From the NCBI RefSeq assembly GCF_000757725.1, contig NZ_JJMU01000010.1:86780-150779 (forward strand): a DNA stretch of 64,000 bases, read 5' to 3'. Shown one piece after another: positions 26,947 to 36,717 of this stretch (position 1 is the stretch's first letter; each line of letters opens with the position of its first letter). A model generated the notes under the pieces. It did no database searches. It saw only the letters and a program-made list of their open reading frames with translations, and was not told the origin of the DNA. A program made the position numbers and the translations under genes. Source of the DNA: Sphingobacterium deserti. Lineage in GTDB: Bacteria; Bacteroidota; Bacteroidia; Sphingobacteriales; Sphingobacteriaceae.

Positions 26947-27486
26947 ATGAATCTAAAAATCACTATAGTTTTAGTCTTGCTATCCTTTTTAGCCTTTATT
27001 TCCTGCGAAAAAGGCGAAAGTGTTCAGGAAGAATACGTTGGAAAGGTCGAATACAGATTACTGTCTTTGAATTCCCATGAACGTATGGACTTAAATTTTG
27101 ACGGCATAAAGGATTCGGACCTACTAAATGAGGTAGAGACCTTTTATAACAAGCCACTCTACATAAACTTTGATTCTAACATACTCAATGCTTTGTGGAT
27201 GGAGCCCTCGTACGATAATCAGAAAATCGGCTTTTTACCTCTTTACCATCCCCCTGGCACACCTGTTAATTATGTACCAGTGCAAAACATCTATCGATTC
27301 AAGATCATTAGCGATGGACTGCTGCGGACGACGCATGATCTTGAGAATAACAACTATACCTTTACTATGCCAAAAGAAATAAAAATTGAGCGTGGAGGAG
27401 GACTAACGTTTACCGCGAGACAGCGATTTAGAACCTCCGACGGAATTGTCGAGGTCGGTATTACAGCAGTATACCAAAGGCAATAA
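26947..27486 (+). CDS. Small lipoprotein of unknown function
   Basis: I start at ATG 26947 (MNLKITIVLVLLSFLAFISC, 179 residues), because this places a proper lipoprotein signal at the N-terminus with lipobox FISC (Cys20). The frame is open further upstream to 26836, but that part has no signal-peptide character. The mature part contains NFDGIKDSDLLNEVETFY, which resembles a short calcium-loop-like DxDGxxD segment, and an all-beta C-terminal half (GGGLTFTARQRFRTSDGIVEVGITAVYQR). No family is recognised. Confidence 0.7.
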   Translation: MNLKITIVLVLLSFLAFISCEKGESVQEEYVGKVEYRLLSLNSHERMDLNFDGIKDSDLLNEVETFYNKPLYINFDSNILNALWMEPSYDNQKIGFLPLYHPPGTPVNYVPVQNIYRFKIISDGLLRTTHDLENNNYTFTMPKEIKIERGGGLTFTARQRFRTSDGIVEVGITAVYQRQ

Positions 27487-27580
27487 TAAAATATTAGCAA
27501 CCTTCCCGAAGCTGGAAGATTATTCCTCCAATCGTATATAAAATCTATTACTCAACTTTAGTCAAAAAATAGAAACAGAG

Positions 27581-27739
27581 TTGGAAGGCCTGATTAAAAC
27601 TTTAGAAGGCAAAGTGAACCGTCTCGGCGTTGGCGCAATAGCTATAACGCCTTTGATAGATGATATAGATAGTTTTATTTGCGGTTTCTCATTAGTGATG
27701 AACTGCTCTTCCGCTCCGAAAAGTCTTATTTTAAGCTGA
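27581..27739 (+). pseudogene. Decayed relative of small peptide B
   Basis: A frame without an ATG (first possible start TTG 27581) encodes NRLGVGAIAITPLIDDIDSFICGF. This aligns with DRLCFGTLAIIYLIDNIDSFISGL of the peptide at 22348. The tail then runs on past the normal end. The lack of a good start and the altered end suggest a decayed copy, though use of a TTG start cannot be excluded. It sits just before the Mrp operon. Confidence 0.5.
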
Positions 27740-27800
27740 AAATTGCCTTTTTTTTCTTATTTTTATAGCATTATCCAATACGTACAATAATTAAGACTAC

Positions 27801-30110
27801 ATGCTATTTACTGTTTTAACAGGATTAATAACATCGGGCCTTCTCATTCCTTTTGGCAAGCTTATTAAGATAAAATGGAGTTTTTTGCTTCCATTAATAC
27901 CTGTGCTTCTGTTCATATTTTACCTGCTTCATATCCCTACTATCGCGGGCGGTACGAATTTGGTGCAGCATGTAAACTGGGTACCGAGTATGGGCGTCAA
28001 CCTTGACTTTCGTCTAGATGGCTTATCCCTGCTTTTTGCTCTGTTGATTACCGGGATAGGCACCGCTATATTTTTTTACGCACGCACCTACCTGAAGGGC
28101 CATGTATATTACGATCGATTTTTTGCTTATCTGCTGCTTTTCATGAGCGCTATGTTAGGCGTTGTCTTATCGAATAATATCTTGACGCTTTTTGTCTTTT
28201 GGGAGCTGACCAGCATCAGTTCGTTTTTTCTTATCGGCTTCAATAACGACAGCAAAGAGTCACGATCCAGCGCGCTTACTGCTTTGAGTATTACCGGGCT
28301 AGGCGGATTTTTCCTGCTGGCAGGGTTAATTTTGATGGGCAATGTGGCCGGTACTTTTGTCATTAGCGAACTGTTCAGCAAGCATGACGTATTGCTTGCC
28401 CATCCACTCTATCCGCTGATCGCCGGACTTATTTTTATCGGAGCGTTTACCAAATCGGCACAATTTCCTTTTCACTTCTGGCTTCCCGGTGCGATGAAAG
28501 CCCCTACGCCGGTTTCTGCCTATCTTCACTCGGCCACTATGGTCAAGGCTGGTATTTATCTGCTTGCCCGTTTTACACCAGTGCTCGGCGGTAACGAGCT
28601 GTGGAACAACACGCTGATGATTGTGGGAGGATTTACCATGGCTTTCGCAGCCATACACGCTTTATTCCGGGTGGATCTAAAAGGCATCTTGGCCTATTCC
28701 ACGATCTCGGCATTAGGCATGCTTACCTTCTTACTTGGTCTCGGCACGCCGGAAGCGATCATCGCGGCAGCCGTATTCATTCTGGTACATGCGCTTTATA
28801 AAGCGAACCTATTTATGGTTACAGGTATCATAGACCATGAAACGCATACACGGGATATCACTAGGCTAGCTGGGCTACGCAAAGTACTGTTCCCGGTATT
28901 TATTGCAGCCTTATTAGCGGCGCTATCCAGTGCCGGTTTACCATCCACTTTTGGCTTTATCGGTAAAGATCTTATATACGAAGCAACACTGCATTATGAA
29001 GAGCATTGGGCACTGTGGCTCACCGCGCTGGCGATCATTACCAACGTCGGGCTTGTTGCGGCAGGTTTTATGGCCGGCCTGAAACCATTTACGGGGAAGC
29101 TTCCGGCAGATTTCGAAAAAGTACACCTCCCCTATCCATCCATGTGGATTCCGCCGTTATTGCTCGGCATACTGGGCTTAATCTTTGGACTTTTTCCGGG
29201 CGTTGTTGGCGATCTTTTCAATAACCAGGCGGCAAATGCTATTGCGCACGCCGAAACGGGTATGAAGCTAAAGATTTGGCATGGTTTCAACATGGTGCTA
29301 TTGCTAAGTATAGCCACGCTTGCCGTAGGCATAGTTGTTTACTTGGTCAATAAGCCTAGCGAAAAAAAATTAGCGGCCGTCGAACGCTTCAACAGGATCG
29401 CGCCGCAGCGTGTTTTCCTTCGAATAGGCCGATCAATCATGCGGGCATCGGCATGGTACACCCATACATTTCACAATGGCTACCTTCGTTCGTATCACAT
29501 CAAAATCATCATCTTCGCAGAGCTACTCCTCGCCTACAAACTTTGGATCAGCGGACCTATAAAAATCAATTGGGAGGAACTTACTCCATTATCATGGTAT
29601 GAAGTAGGCATTGTGGCGATACTCTTGGGAGCTTTGTATATCATCGTGACCACGCGTTCACGATTAACATCCGTAGTCTCCACCAGTGTCATCGGGTACT
29701 GTATTTGTTTAATGTTCGTATTCTACAGCGCTCCGGATCTAGCGATGACACAATTTACGATCGACACGTTGACAACCGTATTATTTGTATTGGTACTGTA
29801 TAAGCTTCCAAGTTTTATCAATATGACTAGCCGGTGGATAGTCATTCGCGATGCCATGGTAGCACTGGGCTTTGGTGTTATTCTGTCTTTAATTGCGTTG
29901 CGCGTGCTGCAAGAGCCGAATACGACAGATGTAAGCAGTTTTTATGGTGAGAACTCTTACTTATTGGCAAAAGGCAAAAATGTGGTAAATACAATCTTGG
30001 TAGATTTCCGGGGAATAGATACGATGTTTGAAACAGTAGTATTGTCAATCGCCGCCATCGGCGTATACAGTTTGATCAGGCTACGCTTAAAAGCATCTGA
30101 AAAGGAATAA
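27801..30110 (+). CDS. mrpA: Mrp Na+/H+ antiporter subunit A
   Basis: This membrane protein of 769 residues starts with a NuoL-like proton-channel domain (LFVFWELTSISSFFLIGFNND, AQFPFHFWLPGAMKAPTPVSAYLHSATMVKAGIYLL, HALYKANLFMVTGI). It continues with the MrpA-specific C-terminal part (FYSAPDLAMTQFTIDTLTTV, then FRGIDTMFETVVLSIAAIGV). It is the largest subunit of the seven-part antiporter that expels Na+ in exchange for protons and supports alkaline-pH and salt tolerance. First gene of a complete operon in canonical A-G order. Often annotated mnhA. Confidence 0.95.
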   Translation: MLFTVLTGLITSGLLIPFGKLIKIKWSFLLPLIPVLLFIFYLLHIPTIAGGTNLVQHVNWVPSMGVNLDFRLDGLSLLFALLITGIGTAIFFYARTYLKGHVYYDRFFAYLLLFMSAMLGVVLSNNILTLFVFWELTSISSFFLIGFNNDSKESRSSALTALSITGLGGFFLLAGLILMGNVAGTFVISELFSKHDVLLAHPLYPLIAGLIFIGAFTKSAQFPFHFWLPGAMKAPTPVSAYLHSATMVKAGIYLLARFTPVLGGNELWNNTLMIVGGFTMAFAAIHALFRVDLKGILAYSTISALGMLTFLLGLGTPEAIIAAAVFILVHALYKANLFMVTGIIDHETHTRDITRLAGLRKVLFPVFIAALLAALSSAGLPSTFGFIGKDLIYEATLHYEEHWALWLTALAIITNVGLVAAGFMAGLKPFTGKLPADFEKVHLPYPSMWIPPLLLGILGLIFGLFPGVVGDLFNNQAANAIAHAETGMKLKIWHGFNMVLLLSIATLAVGIVVYLVNKPSEKKLAAVERFNRIAPQRVFLRIGRSIMRASAWYTHTFHNGYLRSYHIKIIIFAELLLAYKLWISGPIKINWEELTPLSWYEVGIVAILLGALYIIVTTRSRLTSVVSTSVIGYCICLMFVFYSAPDLAMTQFTIDTLTTVLFVLVLYKLPSFINMTSRWIVIRDAMVALGFGVILSLIALRVLQEPNTTDVSSFYGENSYLLAKGKNVVNTILVDFRGIDTMFETVVLSIAAIGVYSLIRLRLKASEKE

Positions 30111-30156
30111 TGTTGACCTCCGTATTAACGGAGAAATAAATGATAGGTAAAAATTT

Positions 30157-30567
30157 ATGAAAAGTGCGATTCTACAGACAGCAACACGGTACTTGCTACC
30201 AATTTTGCTTCTATTTTCTTTCTTTCTATTACTTCGGGGACATTATTATCCCGGGGGCGGCTTCGTAGGCGGCTTGGTAGCTGCTATTGCATTTGTCTTA
30301 CACAGCTTTGCAAACGGTACAGCAAATACCATGAAGATATTACGATACAAGCCGCTTTCTCTAATTCCGATCGGCTTGGCAATATCCACCTTGAGTGTGG
30401 TTGCGCCCTTACTGTTTGGGCTTCCTCCAATGACTGGTCTTTGGTTTGAAGAGCCTATACCCGTGATCGGCATGATCGGATCTGCATTATTTTTCGATCT
30501 CGGCGTCTACTTGGTCGTTATCGGGGTCGTGCTCACTATTTTATTTACGATAGCTCTAGAACAATAA
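30157..30567 (+). CDS. mrpB: Mrp antiporter subunit B
   Basis: This protein of 136 residues has four membrane helices and the MnhB domain signature [21 protein letters not shown] near residues 28-48. It starts 46 bases after mrpA and ends 1 base before mrpC. It forms part of the membrane core of the antiporter. Length is normal for the subunit. Confidence 0.93.
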   Translation: MKSAILQTATRYLLPILLLFSFFLLLRGHYYPGGGFVGGLVAAIAFVLHSFANGTANTMKILRYKPLSLIPIGLAISTLSVVAPLLFGLPPMTGLWFEEPIPVIGMIGSALFFDLGVYLVVIGVVLTILFTIALEQ

Positions 30568-30568
30568 T

Positions 30569-30925
30569 ATGGAACTGCTTTTAGTGATTGTGATAGGGTT
30601 GTTGTATTCTGGCGGGGTGTATCTGATCTTGCGGAGAAGCATGGTCAAATTATTGTTGGGCATTATGCTCCTTGGCAATGGCACGAACATCCTTATCTTT
30701 CTTTTGGGGAAGATTACGAAGGGTTCACCTCCCGTAATTAATGAAGCTTACAAAGTGTTTCAGGATATTTACGCTGACCCTATTCCCCAGGCTTTAATTT
30801 TAACGGCGATTGTAATTAGCTTTGCACTTACATCATTTGCCATTGTTTTGTTAAAACGTGTCTATGCGCTGGTCGACTCGGACGATCTTGACGACTTAAA
30901 TACTCCTGAAGAAGAAGAGTTATGA
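30569..30925 (+). CDS. mrpC: Mrp antiporter subunit C (NuoK-like)
   Basis: This NuoK-like subunit of 118 residues has three membrane helices: LLLVIVIGLLYSGGVYLILR, LLLGIMLLGNGTNILIFLLG, and DPIPQALILTAIVISFALTSFAIVLL. The last block is the family hallmark. It overlaps mrpD by four bases (ATGA), which implies translational coupling. Confidence 0.93.
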   Translation: MELLLVIVIGLLYSGGVYLILRRSMVKLLLGIMLLGNGTNILIFLLGKITKGSPPVINEAYKVFQDIYADPIPQALILTAIVISFALTSFAIVLLKRVYALVDSDDLDDLNTPEEEEL

Positions 30926-32433
30926 TAGATAACCATATTTTGGCTCCTGTATTTGTACAATTGTTTACCGCCATTGCTCAGCTTATGTTTTGGCGAAAGA
31001 CAGTTACGCAACGTTTTTTGAGCGTCGGCGGAAGCATTATTGGCTTACTCGTAGCCATCCGTCTATTCAGCAGAACACAATCAGAAGGGATATTAACCAT
31101 GAACGCGGCTAACTGGGATGCCCCCTTCGGAATTGTCTTTGTAGCGGACACTTTAAGTGTTACGTTGGTGCTTTTAACGTCTATCGCCGGCGTGGCCGTA
31201 TCTATTTTTTCATCTGTTAGCTTAAGTCGGCAACGCATGTTGTACGGCTATTTCCCTATTTTCCACTTCCTTATTATGGGTTTGTACGGGGCTTTTTTAA
31301 CGGGCGATATCTTCAATCTTTACGTATATTTCGAGGTAATTATTATCTCATCTTTCGTATTGATGACGCTGGGTGGTAGGAAAGCACAATTAGAGGGCGC
31401 GGTAAAATATATGGCGATGAATATTTTGGCGTCTATGTTTTTTCTAACAGGCATTGGGATACTTTACGGTATTACGGGCAGTTTAAATATGGCTGATGTT
31501 GCGATGAAGATACAGCTGGTGCAAAATAAAACCTTAGTAGGGATTACTTCATGCTTCTTTATTATCGGATTTGGGATCAAGTCTGCTGTGTTTCCTCTCT
31601 ACTATTGGTTACCATCATCTTACCACACCCCCCCATCTGCCGTTGCGGCAACCTTTGGCGGCCTGCTTACCAAAGTAGGTATTTACGCCATGATACGGGT
31701 GTTGAGTCTTATATTTATTCCTGATGATTTCACAAAGACACTATTGATGGTCATCGCGGTATTGACAATAGTCACAGGTGCCTTCGGAGCGCTTATCAAG
31801 ACAAACGTGCGCCGGCTCTTTTCTTACCTGATCGTTTGTCATATCGGATTTATGGTGGGTGGTATTGCCATGTTTACCAAAGTCGCGCTGATGGGCACGG
31901 TGTTTTATTTGATCCATGATATTGTGGTGAAAACAACTATGTTCTTAATCGCTGGCTTGATTCGGCAGTTGCGGGGTACGCTTGAAATGGAAAAACTAGG
32001 TGGTCTTTATAGAGACTACCCGAAGGTCTCACTCCTTATCGCCGTTGTGCTGTTTTCCTTGGTAGGCATACCTCCCTTATCTGGCTTTTGGCCCAAGATT
32101 TTCTTATTCCAAGATTCCTTCAGTCAGCAGCAGTATTTCTTTGCCGCAGCTTTACTTTTCGGCAGTTTCGTTACGCTATTTGTGATTGCGAGGATGTGGT
32201 CAAAGGTGTTTTGGAAGAACCCGCCAGAAGAAGAAAATGTAGAAGATCGTTTCGCGCCAATGCAGCCTTATAAAAAATTGCTCATGTTGCTACCTATCGC
32301 TTTCCTTTGCGGAGTAACGTTATACATAGGTTTGAACGCAGAAGCGATTGTCAACGTAACAGACAAAATTTCTAATCAACTAATAGATAACTCTTCCTAC
32401 ATCAAGGCCGTGTTGGGAGAAAAAACGAACTAG
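30922..32433 (+). CDS. mrpD: Mrp antiporter subunit D (NuoN/M-like)
   Basis: This protein of 503 residues has about 14 membrane helices and is the second antiporter-like proton channel of the complex. Landmarks are GDIFNLYVYFEVIIISSFVLM, with the key Glu in the fifth helix region, GIKSAVFPLYYWLPSSYHTPPSAVAATFGGLLTKVG with the conserved Lys residues, and GIPPLSGFWPKIFLF. It is followed by mrpE after 3 bases. Confidence 0.95.
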   Translation: MIDNHILAPVFVQLFTAIAQLMFWRKTVTQRFLSVGGSIIGLLVAIRLFSRTQSEGILTMNAANWDAPFGIVFVADTLSVTLVLLTSIAGVAVSIFSSVSLSRQRMLYGYFPIFHFLIMGLYGAFLTGDIFNLYVYFEVIIISSFVLMTLGGRKAQLEGAVKYMAMNILASMFFLTGIGILYGITGSLNMADVAMKIQLVQNKTLVGITSCFFIIGFGIKSAVFPLYYWLPSSYHTPPSAVAATFGGLLTKVGIYAMIRVLSLIFIPDDFTKTLLMVIAVLTIVTGAFGALIKTNVRRLFSYLIVCHIGFMVGGIAMFTKVALMGTVFYLIHDIVVKTTMFLIAGLIRQLRGTLEMEKLGGLYRDYPKVSLLIAVVLFSLVGIPPLSGFWPKIFLFQDSFSQQQYFFAAALLFGSFVTLFVIARMWSKVFWKNPPEEENVEDRFAPMQPYKKLLMLLPIAFLCGVTLYIGLNAEAIVNVTDKISNQLIDNSSYIKAVLGEKTN

Positions 32434-32436
32434 CGC

Positions 32437-32913
32437 ATGATTAAGTACTTTTTAATGAACCTGCTTCTTTCAGGAATTTGGGTGGCACTTACAGGATCTA
32501 TGTATTACACGAATTTCCTATTCGGTTTTATGCTTGGTTTCTTTGTGCTGTGGATTATGAACAGGACGGAAACAGATCAACGTTATTTTTATCGCGTACC
32601 AAAGATCATCAGTTTTATATTTTACTTTCTATATGAAGTATTTAGGGCTAACATACAGGTAGCTTTTGATGTTGTAACGCCCAAGTATTTTTTTAAGCCG
32701 GGGATTGTAAAATACCCGTTAAATGCCTCCACAGATTTTGAGATTAACTTACTGACTACCATGCTGTCGCTCACCCCAGGAACGTTAATCCTAGATATTA
32801 GTGAGGATAAAAAAACGATCTACATCCACGTGATGTATCTCACCGATCCTGAAACGTTTGTCAGGCAAACGAAAACCGGTTTAGAACGAAGACTTTTAGC
32901 GATTTTACGATGA
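32437..32913 (+). CDS. mrpE: Mrp antiporter subunit E
   Basis: This protein of 158 residues has the MnhE domain: hydrophobic N-terminal helices, then a cytoplasmic part with the typical TMLSLTPGTLILDISEDKKTIYIHVM and a C-terminal acidic/basic helix. It overlaps mrpF by four bases. Confidence 0.92.
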   Translation: MIKYFLMNLLLSGIWVALTGSMYYTNFLFGFMLGFFVLWIMNRTETDQRYFYRVPKIISFIFYFLYEVFRANIQVAFDVVTPKYFFKPGIVKYPLNASTDFEINLLTTMLSLTPGTLILDISEDKKTIYIHVMYLTDPETFVRQTKTGLERRLLAILR

Positions 32914-33185
32914 TTACACTCGAAACATACTTTGATTACGTGATCTTGCCGATCTTAGCTATCTCCGTTATGATGGTCTTTATCAGGCTTTTTAAAGGAC
33001 CTTCCGTGGTGGATCGTGTCATTGCGCTCGACCTGATTATCACGACAGGAATCGGGATCATCACGGTGTACAGCATACGATCCAATCAAGCTGTACTTTT
33101 AGATGTAGCCATCATCCTTGCACTGATTGCCTTTTTGGGCACAGTTGCCTTTGCTTACTATATAGAAAAACAAAAAGATGATTGA
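32910..33185 (+). CDS. mrpF: Mrp antiporter subunit F
   Basis: This protein of 91 residues has three membrane helices and the family block FKGPSVVDRVIALDLIITTGIGIITVYS. Its end overlaps the start of mrpG by eight bases. Confidence 0.92.
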   Translation: MITLETYFDYVILPILAISVMMVFIRLFKGPSVVDRVIALDLIITTGIGIITVYSIRSNQAVLLDVAIILALIAFLGTVAFAYYIEKQKDD

Positions 33186-33597
33186 TATAATTTTAGCGAT
33201 TCTTAGTTCGATAGGTGCATTGTCCATTTTGTTTGCGTCCATCGGGATCTTGCGCATGCCCGATTTCTATTTACGGCTATCCGTCACGGTAAAGGCATCT
33301 ACTTTGGGTGTAGGCCTCTTGCTGATCTGCGCTGCCATTATGTTTCCCGACGTTTCAGTAACGACAAAAGCTATTGCGATTATTTTCTTTTTGATTATTA
33401 CAGCCCCTATTGCGGCCCATATGATTGGTCGTTCCGCATATTTCACGGGGACACCATTATGGAAAGATACCGTTATTGATGAGCTTGCAGGGATGTACAA
33501 TAAAGAAACGCACGAGCTGGAAAGCAAGGAAGAAGAAGCGGAAAATCCGCCAAATGAAGAGCCAAATATCGCGAAGTCTGATGAGGAAACGGAGTAA
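33178..33597 (+). CDS. mrpG: Mrp antiporter subunit G
   Basis: This protein of 139 residues has three membrane helices. Family features are GILRMPDFYLRLSVTVKASTLGVGLLL and FFLIITAPIAAHMIGRSAYFTG. The C-terminal 40 residues form a very acidic tail (Glu-rich), longer than in many homologues. Last gene of the operon; a hairpin follows. Confidence 0.92.
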   Translation: MIDIILAILSSIGALSILFASIGILRMPDFYLRLSVTVKASTLGVGLLLICAAIMFPDVSVTTKAIAIIFFLIITAPIAAHMIGRSAYFTGTPLWKDTVIDELAGMYNKETHELESKEEEAENPPNEEPNIAKSDEETE

Positions 33598-33631
33598 AAA
33601 CTAAAGAGGCTGCCACTTCATTCAGACAGCC
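33596..33631 (-). terminator. Terminator between mrpG and the lactonase gene
   Basis: On the minus strand GGCTGTC and GGCAGCC pair around a 10-base loop and are followed by TCTTTAGTTTTT. It suits the convergent lactonase gene and may also end the Mrp transcript. Confidence 0.5.
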
Positions 33632-33673
33632 CCCTTATCAATTAATTAGAAACGATCCTGACGTAATCAAGAT

Positions 33674-34765
33674 TTAGAAGATGATACAAACCGGTGTAGA
33701 AACTTCGATTTTCTTTTCTGTATCTGTAAGCTCTCCAGTCTCGAGATTTCTGGCGAATACGGTGATATCGTCTGTCGACTGATTAGCCACAAGAAGAAAG
33801 CGCCCATCCGGGCTGATATTAAAATTACGAGGCTCTTCCCCTTCTGTAGCATACACCTTTTTCTTTGTTAGCTTCCCGGTTTTATCTACAGAAAACAGTG
33901 CGATGATATTCGCCTCGCCACGGTTGCTAGCGTATAGAAATTTAAAATCTGGTGAGAACTTGATTTCTGCAGCACCATTCTCGCCACTAAAGCCGTCTTC
34001 GTTTATGGATATAGTATCCAGGAGCTGCCAAGTTTTATTATCCTTCTTATAGTGTGCGATCTGTGCCTTCATTTCCAAGAGCACGTAAAGATTTTCTTCT
34101 TTTTTATCAAGCGCAATATGTCTGGGTCCGCCACCCGCGGGTGTTGAAATCACGCTTTCTTCAACAAGCTGATAGGCTCCTTTCTCTTGCTCCACACGAA
34201 AGATAGTGACTTGGTCTGTACCTAGATTCTGTACGAAGACATGTTTTTCATCAGCACTAAAGAAAGCAGAATGCACATGTGAGGCTTCCTGACGGTCTTT
34301 ATCTGGTCCCTGCCCCTCCTGCTGAATGACTTGGATATTCTCGCCAAGCGCACCGTTCTCTTCGGTTTTGAAAACAGCTATCGAGCCGCCCCCGTAGTTG
34401 GAAACCAGTGCCAACGGATGATTTTTTGCGATGGCTACGTGGCAGGGAGAGGCCCCCATTGTAGGCTGACTATTTACAAAGGATAGAATATCCCCGTCAA
34501 ACGTAAATGCAGATACGTTTGCTTCGTCTTCGTCCTTTTCGGTCACGGCATAGAGCGTTTTCCCGTCTTTCGACTTCGCTAAGAATGATGGATCTTCTGC
34601 AGCCGTAGCGGAGTACAATGTCGCTTCACCATTATCGGTGTTAAACATGTATAGATAAATGCCTTGACTTCCCTTATGAGTGTAGGTTCCGACAAACATA
34701 GGTATTTCCTGCGCAATTGATTGAAGCATAAAACAACTAAATAAAAATGTAATTAAAGTTTTCAT
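33674..34765 (-). CDS. Secreted lactonase-family seven-bladed beta-propeller
   Basis: This protein of 363 residues has a signal peptide (MKTLITFLFSCFMLQSIAQ). The mature part is a beta-propeller of the 6-phosphogluconolactonase/lactonase type: FVGTYTHKGSQGIYLYMFN, then VSNYGGGSIAVF, PHIALDKKEENLYVLLE-like blades, FLYASNRGEANIIALF and NISPDGRFLLVANQSTDDITVF. Cytoplasmic Pgl of the pentose-phosphate pathway belongs to this fold, but the signal peptide puts this protein in the periplasm, where it more likely acts on other lactones or aldonates. It is a single-gene unit. Confidence 0.88.
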   Translation of the reverse strand: MKTLITFLFSCFMLQSIAQEIPMFVGTYTHKGSQGIYLYMFNTDNGEATLYSATAAEDPSFLAKSKDGKTLYAVTEKDEDEANVSAFTFDGDILSFVNSQPTMGASPCHVAIAKNHPLALVSNYGGGSIAVFKTEENGALGENIQVIQQEGQGPDKDRQEASHVHSAFFSADEKHVFVQNLGTDQVTIFRVEQEKGAYQLVEESVISTPAGGGPRHIALDKKEENLYVLLEMKAQIAHYKKDNKTWQLLDTISINEDGFSGENGAAEIKFSPDFKFLYASNRGEANIIALFSVDKTGKLTKKKVYATEGEEPRNFNISPDGRFLLVANQSTDDITVFARNLETGELTDTEKKIEVSTPVCIIF

Positions 34766-34914
34766 ATTATCTACATGTAATAACTGTTACAAGGTACATA
34801 TTATTACAACAATACGTAGAACAATCGAGCTGTTAAATATGGTTAAAGAATAATTAGTTTTTAACATTTTTAATAATTTAGCGCGCTGAGATTTACGTAT
34901 ATTTGGATACGGTA

Positions 34915-35001
34915 GTGGGCATTAAAAATTATCAAAAAAGGATCATCACATTCCCATTATTTCTGATAATTTTGCATGGCGTAAAGGCGGAGATTCTATG
35001 A
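34915..35001 (+). CDS. Possible 28-residue leader ORF ahead of the PPIase gene
   Basis: A GTG frame (VGIKNYQKRIITFPLFLI...) ends in a TGA that overlaps the next ATG as ATGA. The product looks like a signal peptide alone. A TATATTTG -7-like element lies at 34898-34905, just upstream. It could be a leader, the debris of an earlier start, or chance. Confidence 0.2.
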   Translation: MGIKNYQKRIITFPLFLIILHGVKAEIL

Positions 35002-36365
35002 TTAAAAAATACATAAACTTATTAGGGACAGCGCTTATTGCGATCTGTTGTTTACAGACTGTTGTAGCACAGGAACGTTTAGTGGATCGCGTTGTCGCCA
35101 CAGTTGGATCGGGTATCATTTTGCAATCAGATATTGAAATGCAATATGCGCAGTACCTTGCTCAAGGTGAGAAGCCAAATGACAATATGAAATGCTACTT
35201 GCTACAGCAATTGGTCACGCAAAAATTACTATCACAGCAAGCCATCATTGACTCTATCGAAGTTTCTGAAGCTGAAGTGGATGACAATCTAAACAGGCGG
35301 ATGCAAATGATGGTAAGACAAGCTGGCGGTAAAGAACGCTTGGAAGAATTCCTAAATCGCTCTCTACTGCAGTATAAAGAAGAGATGCGTCCGAGCATAG
35401 GCGAGCAATTGAAGGCGCAAAAAATGCAACAAAATATTGTGACGACGATCAATGTCACGCCGCAGGAAGTGAAGAGCTATTTCACGGGGTTAAATCAAGA
35501 TAGCTTACCCTATTTCAATACCGAGGTCGAGGTGGGCGAGATTGTCATTAACCCTGTTTTGACAAAAGAAGAAAAAGAACAGTTCAAACAAAAAGCAGAA
35601 GGTTACCGTCAACAGGTTGTCAATGGCTCTGATTTCGGTACCGTAGCGCGTCTTTACTCTGAAGACGGATCTGCGCCATACGGCGGTGAATTAGGATTTG
35701 CAACACGCGACAACTACGTGAAAGAATTTTCGGCAATGGCCTTTAAACTGAAAGAAGGCGAAGTTTCTCCGGTATTTGAGACGATGTATGGTTTTCATTT
35801 CTTACAGGTTTTACAGCGTCGAGGTGAGGAAGTCAATGTACGCCACGTGTTAATAAAAACAAAGCCTACACCCTCTAGCTTAGAACGGGCAAAAGCGAAA
35901 TTAGACAGCATTTATGATAAGGTAGAACAAGGGAAATTAGGATTTCACATTGCGGCATCCACTTATTCAGACAATAACGAAACGAAATACACGGGTGGTA
36001 TGATTGTGAACGAGGAAGATCGTTCCAGCCTGATTCCGATGGACAAATTAGACCGGGAAACATTTACCTCGATCGATCCCCTTAAGGTGGGACAATACTC
36101 CAAACCGTTTCTTTCAAAAGATCGTACAGGAAGCCAAGTATATAAGTTTATGTACCTGAAATCTCGTGTCGCTCCTCACAAAGCGAATCTAGAGCAAGAT
36201 TTTGCAAAGATTCAAGAGGCTGCAAAGCAGGATAAGATCAACAGAAAGCTGAGTGAATGGTTTGAAGCTCGAAAAGAAAACACATTTATCGATATCAATA
36301 CCGATTTCCTTACCTGTGATGAACTTAAGCTTTGGATGAGTAATGAAAGCTTAGCGCAAAAATAA
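34998..36365 (+). CDS. Periplasmic SurA-like peptidyl-prolyl isomerase
   Basis: This protein of 455 residues has a signal peptide ending near VVAQ (residue 24). A SurA N-terminal chaperone-like helical region covers about 27-165 (ERLVDRVVATVGSGIILQSDIE). Two parvulin-type domains follow at about 175-275 (SEDGSAPYGGELGFATRDNY, FETMYGFHFLQVLQR) and 278-390 (VNVRHVLIKTKPTPSSLERAK). It should help fold outer-membrane proteins such as the SusC receptors. It stands alone with a strong terminator after it. Confidence 0.9.
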   Translation: MIKKYINLLGTALIAICCLQTVVAQERLVDRVVATVGSGIILQSDIEMQYAQYLAQGEKPNDNMKCYLLQQLVTQKLLSQQAIIDSIEVSEAEVDDNLNRRMQMMVRQAGGKERLEEFLNRSLLQYKEEMRPSIGEQLKAQKMQQNIVTTINVTPQEVKSYFTGLNQDSLPYFNTEVEVGEIVINPVLTKEEKEQFKQKAEGYRQQVVNGSDFGTVARLYSEDGSAPYGGELGFATRDNYVKEFSAMAFKLKEGEVSPVFETMYGFHFLQVLQRRGEEVNVRHVLIKTKPTPSSLERAKAKLDSIYDKVEQGKLGFHIAASTYSDNNETKYTGGMIVNEEDRSSLIPMDKLDRETFTSIDPLKVGQYSKPFLSKDRTGSQVYKFMYLKSRVAPHKANLEQDFAKIQEAAKQDKINRKLSEWFEARKENTFIDINTDFLTCDELKLWMSNESLAQK

Positions 36366-36430
36366 GAATACGGAATATCGATCGCTTGCTGTGGATACAA
36401 AACGACCAGCAAAATCGACCTAAAAGGCTA

Positions 36431-36469
36431 AACAGGCTGAACATGAAGAAATGTTCAGCCTGTTTTTTT
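36431..36469 (+). terminator. Strong terminator after the PPIase gene
   Basis: AACAGGCTGAACAT pairs perfectly with ATGTTCAGCCTGTT around a 6-base loop and is followed by seven T. Confidence 0.9.
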
Positions 36470-36658
36470 GACACTCCCTTTTGTCTGTTCTAAAGATGAT
36501 GATCAATGAGGAGACAAATCTCTATCATGAACATCTTCGATGACCAGAAGTTCCGCCAGAACGTTGATTGCTAAAACAAATCATCGACAAAGTTTCTATT
36601 TCCCTACTCATATGCCTTTTGACTATGTACAAGGCCTAGCAACATATAAAGCTAATAG

Positions 36659-36697
36659 CAAAAAAAGCAGCGCATTCTTTTAGGAAAATGCGCTGCT
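36659..36697 (-). terminator. Terminator of the cysS-side operon
   Basis: On the minus strand AGCAGCGCATT and AATGCGCTGCT form a perfect 11-bp stem, followed by seven T. It lies 21 bases past the NTF2-like gene, the last gene of the minus-strand der-cysS group. Confidence 0.88.
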
Positions 36698-36717
36698 CTG
36701 ATATCGTATTTATAAAA

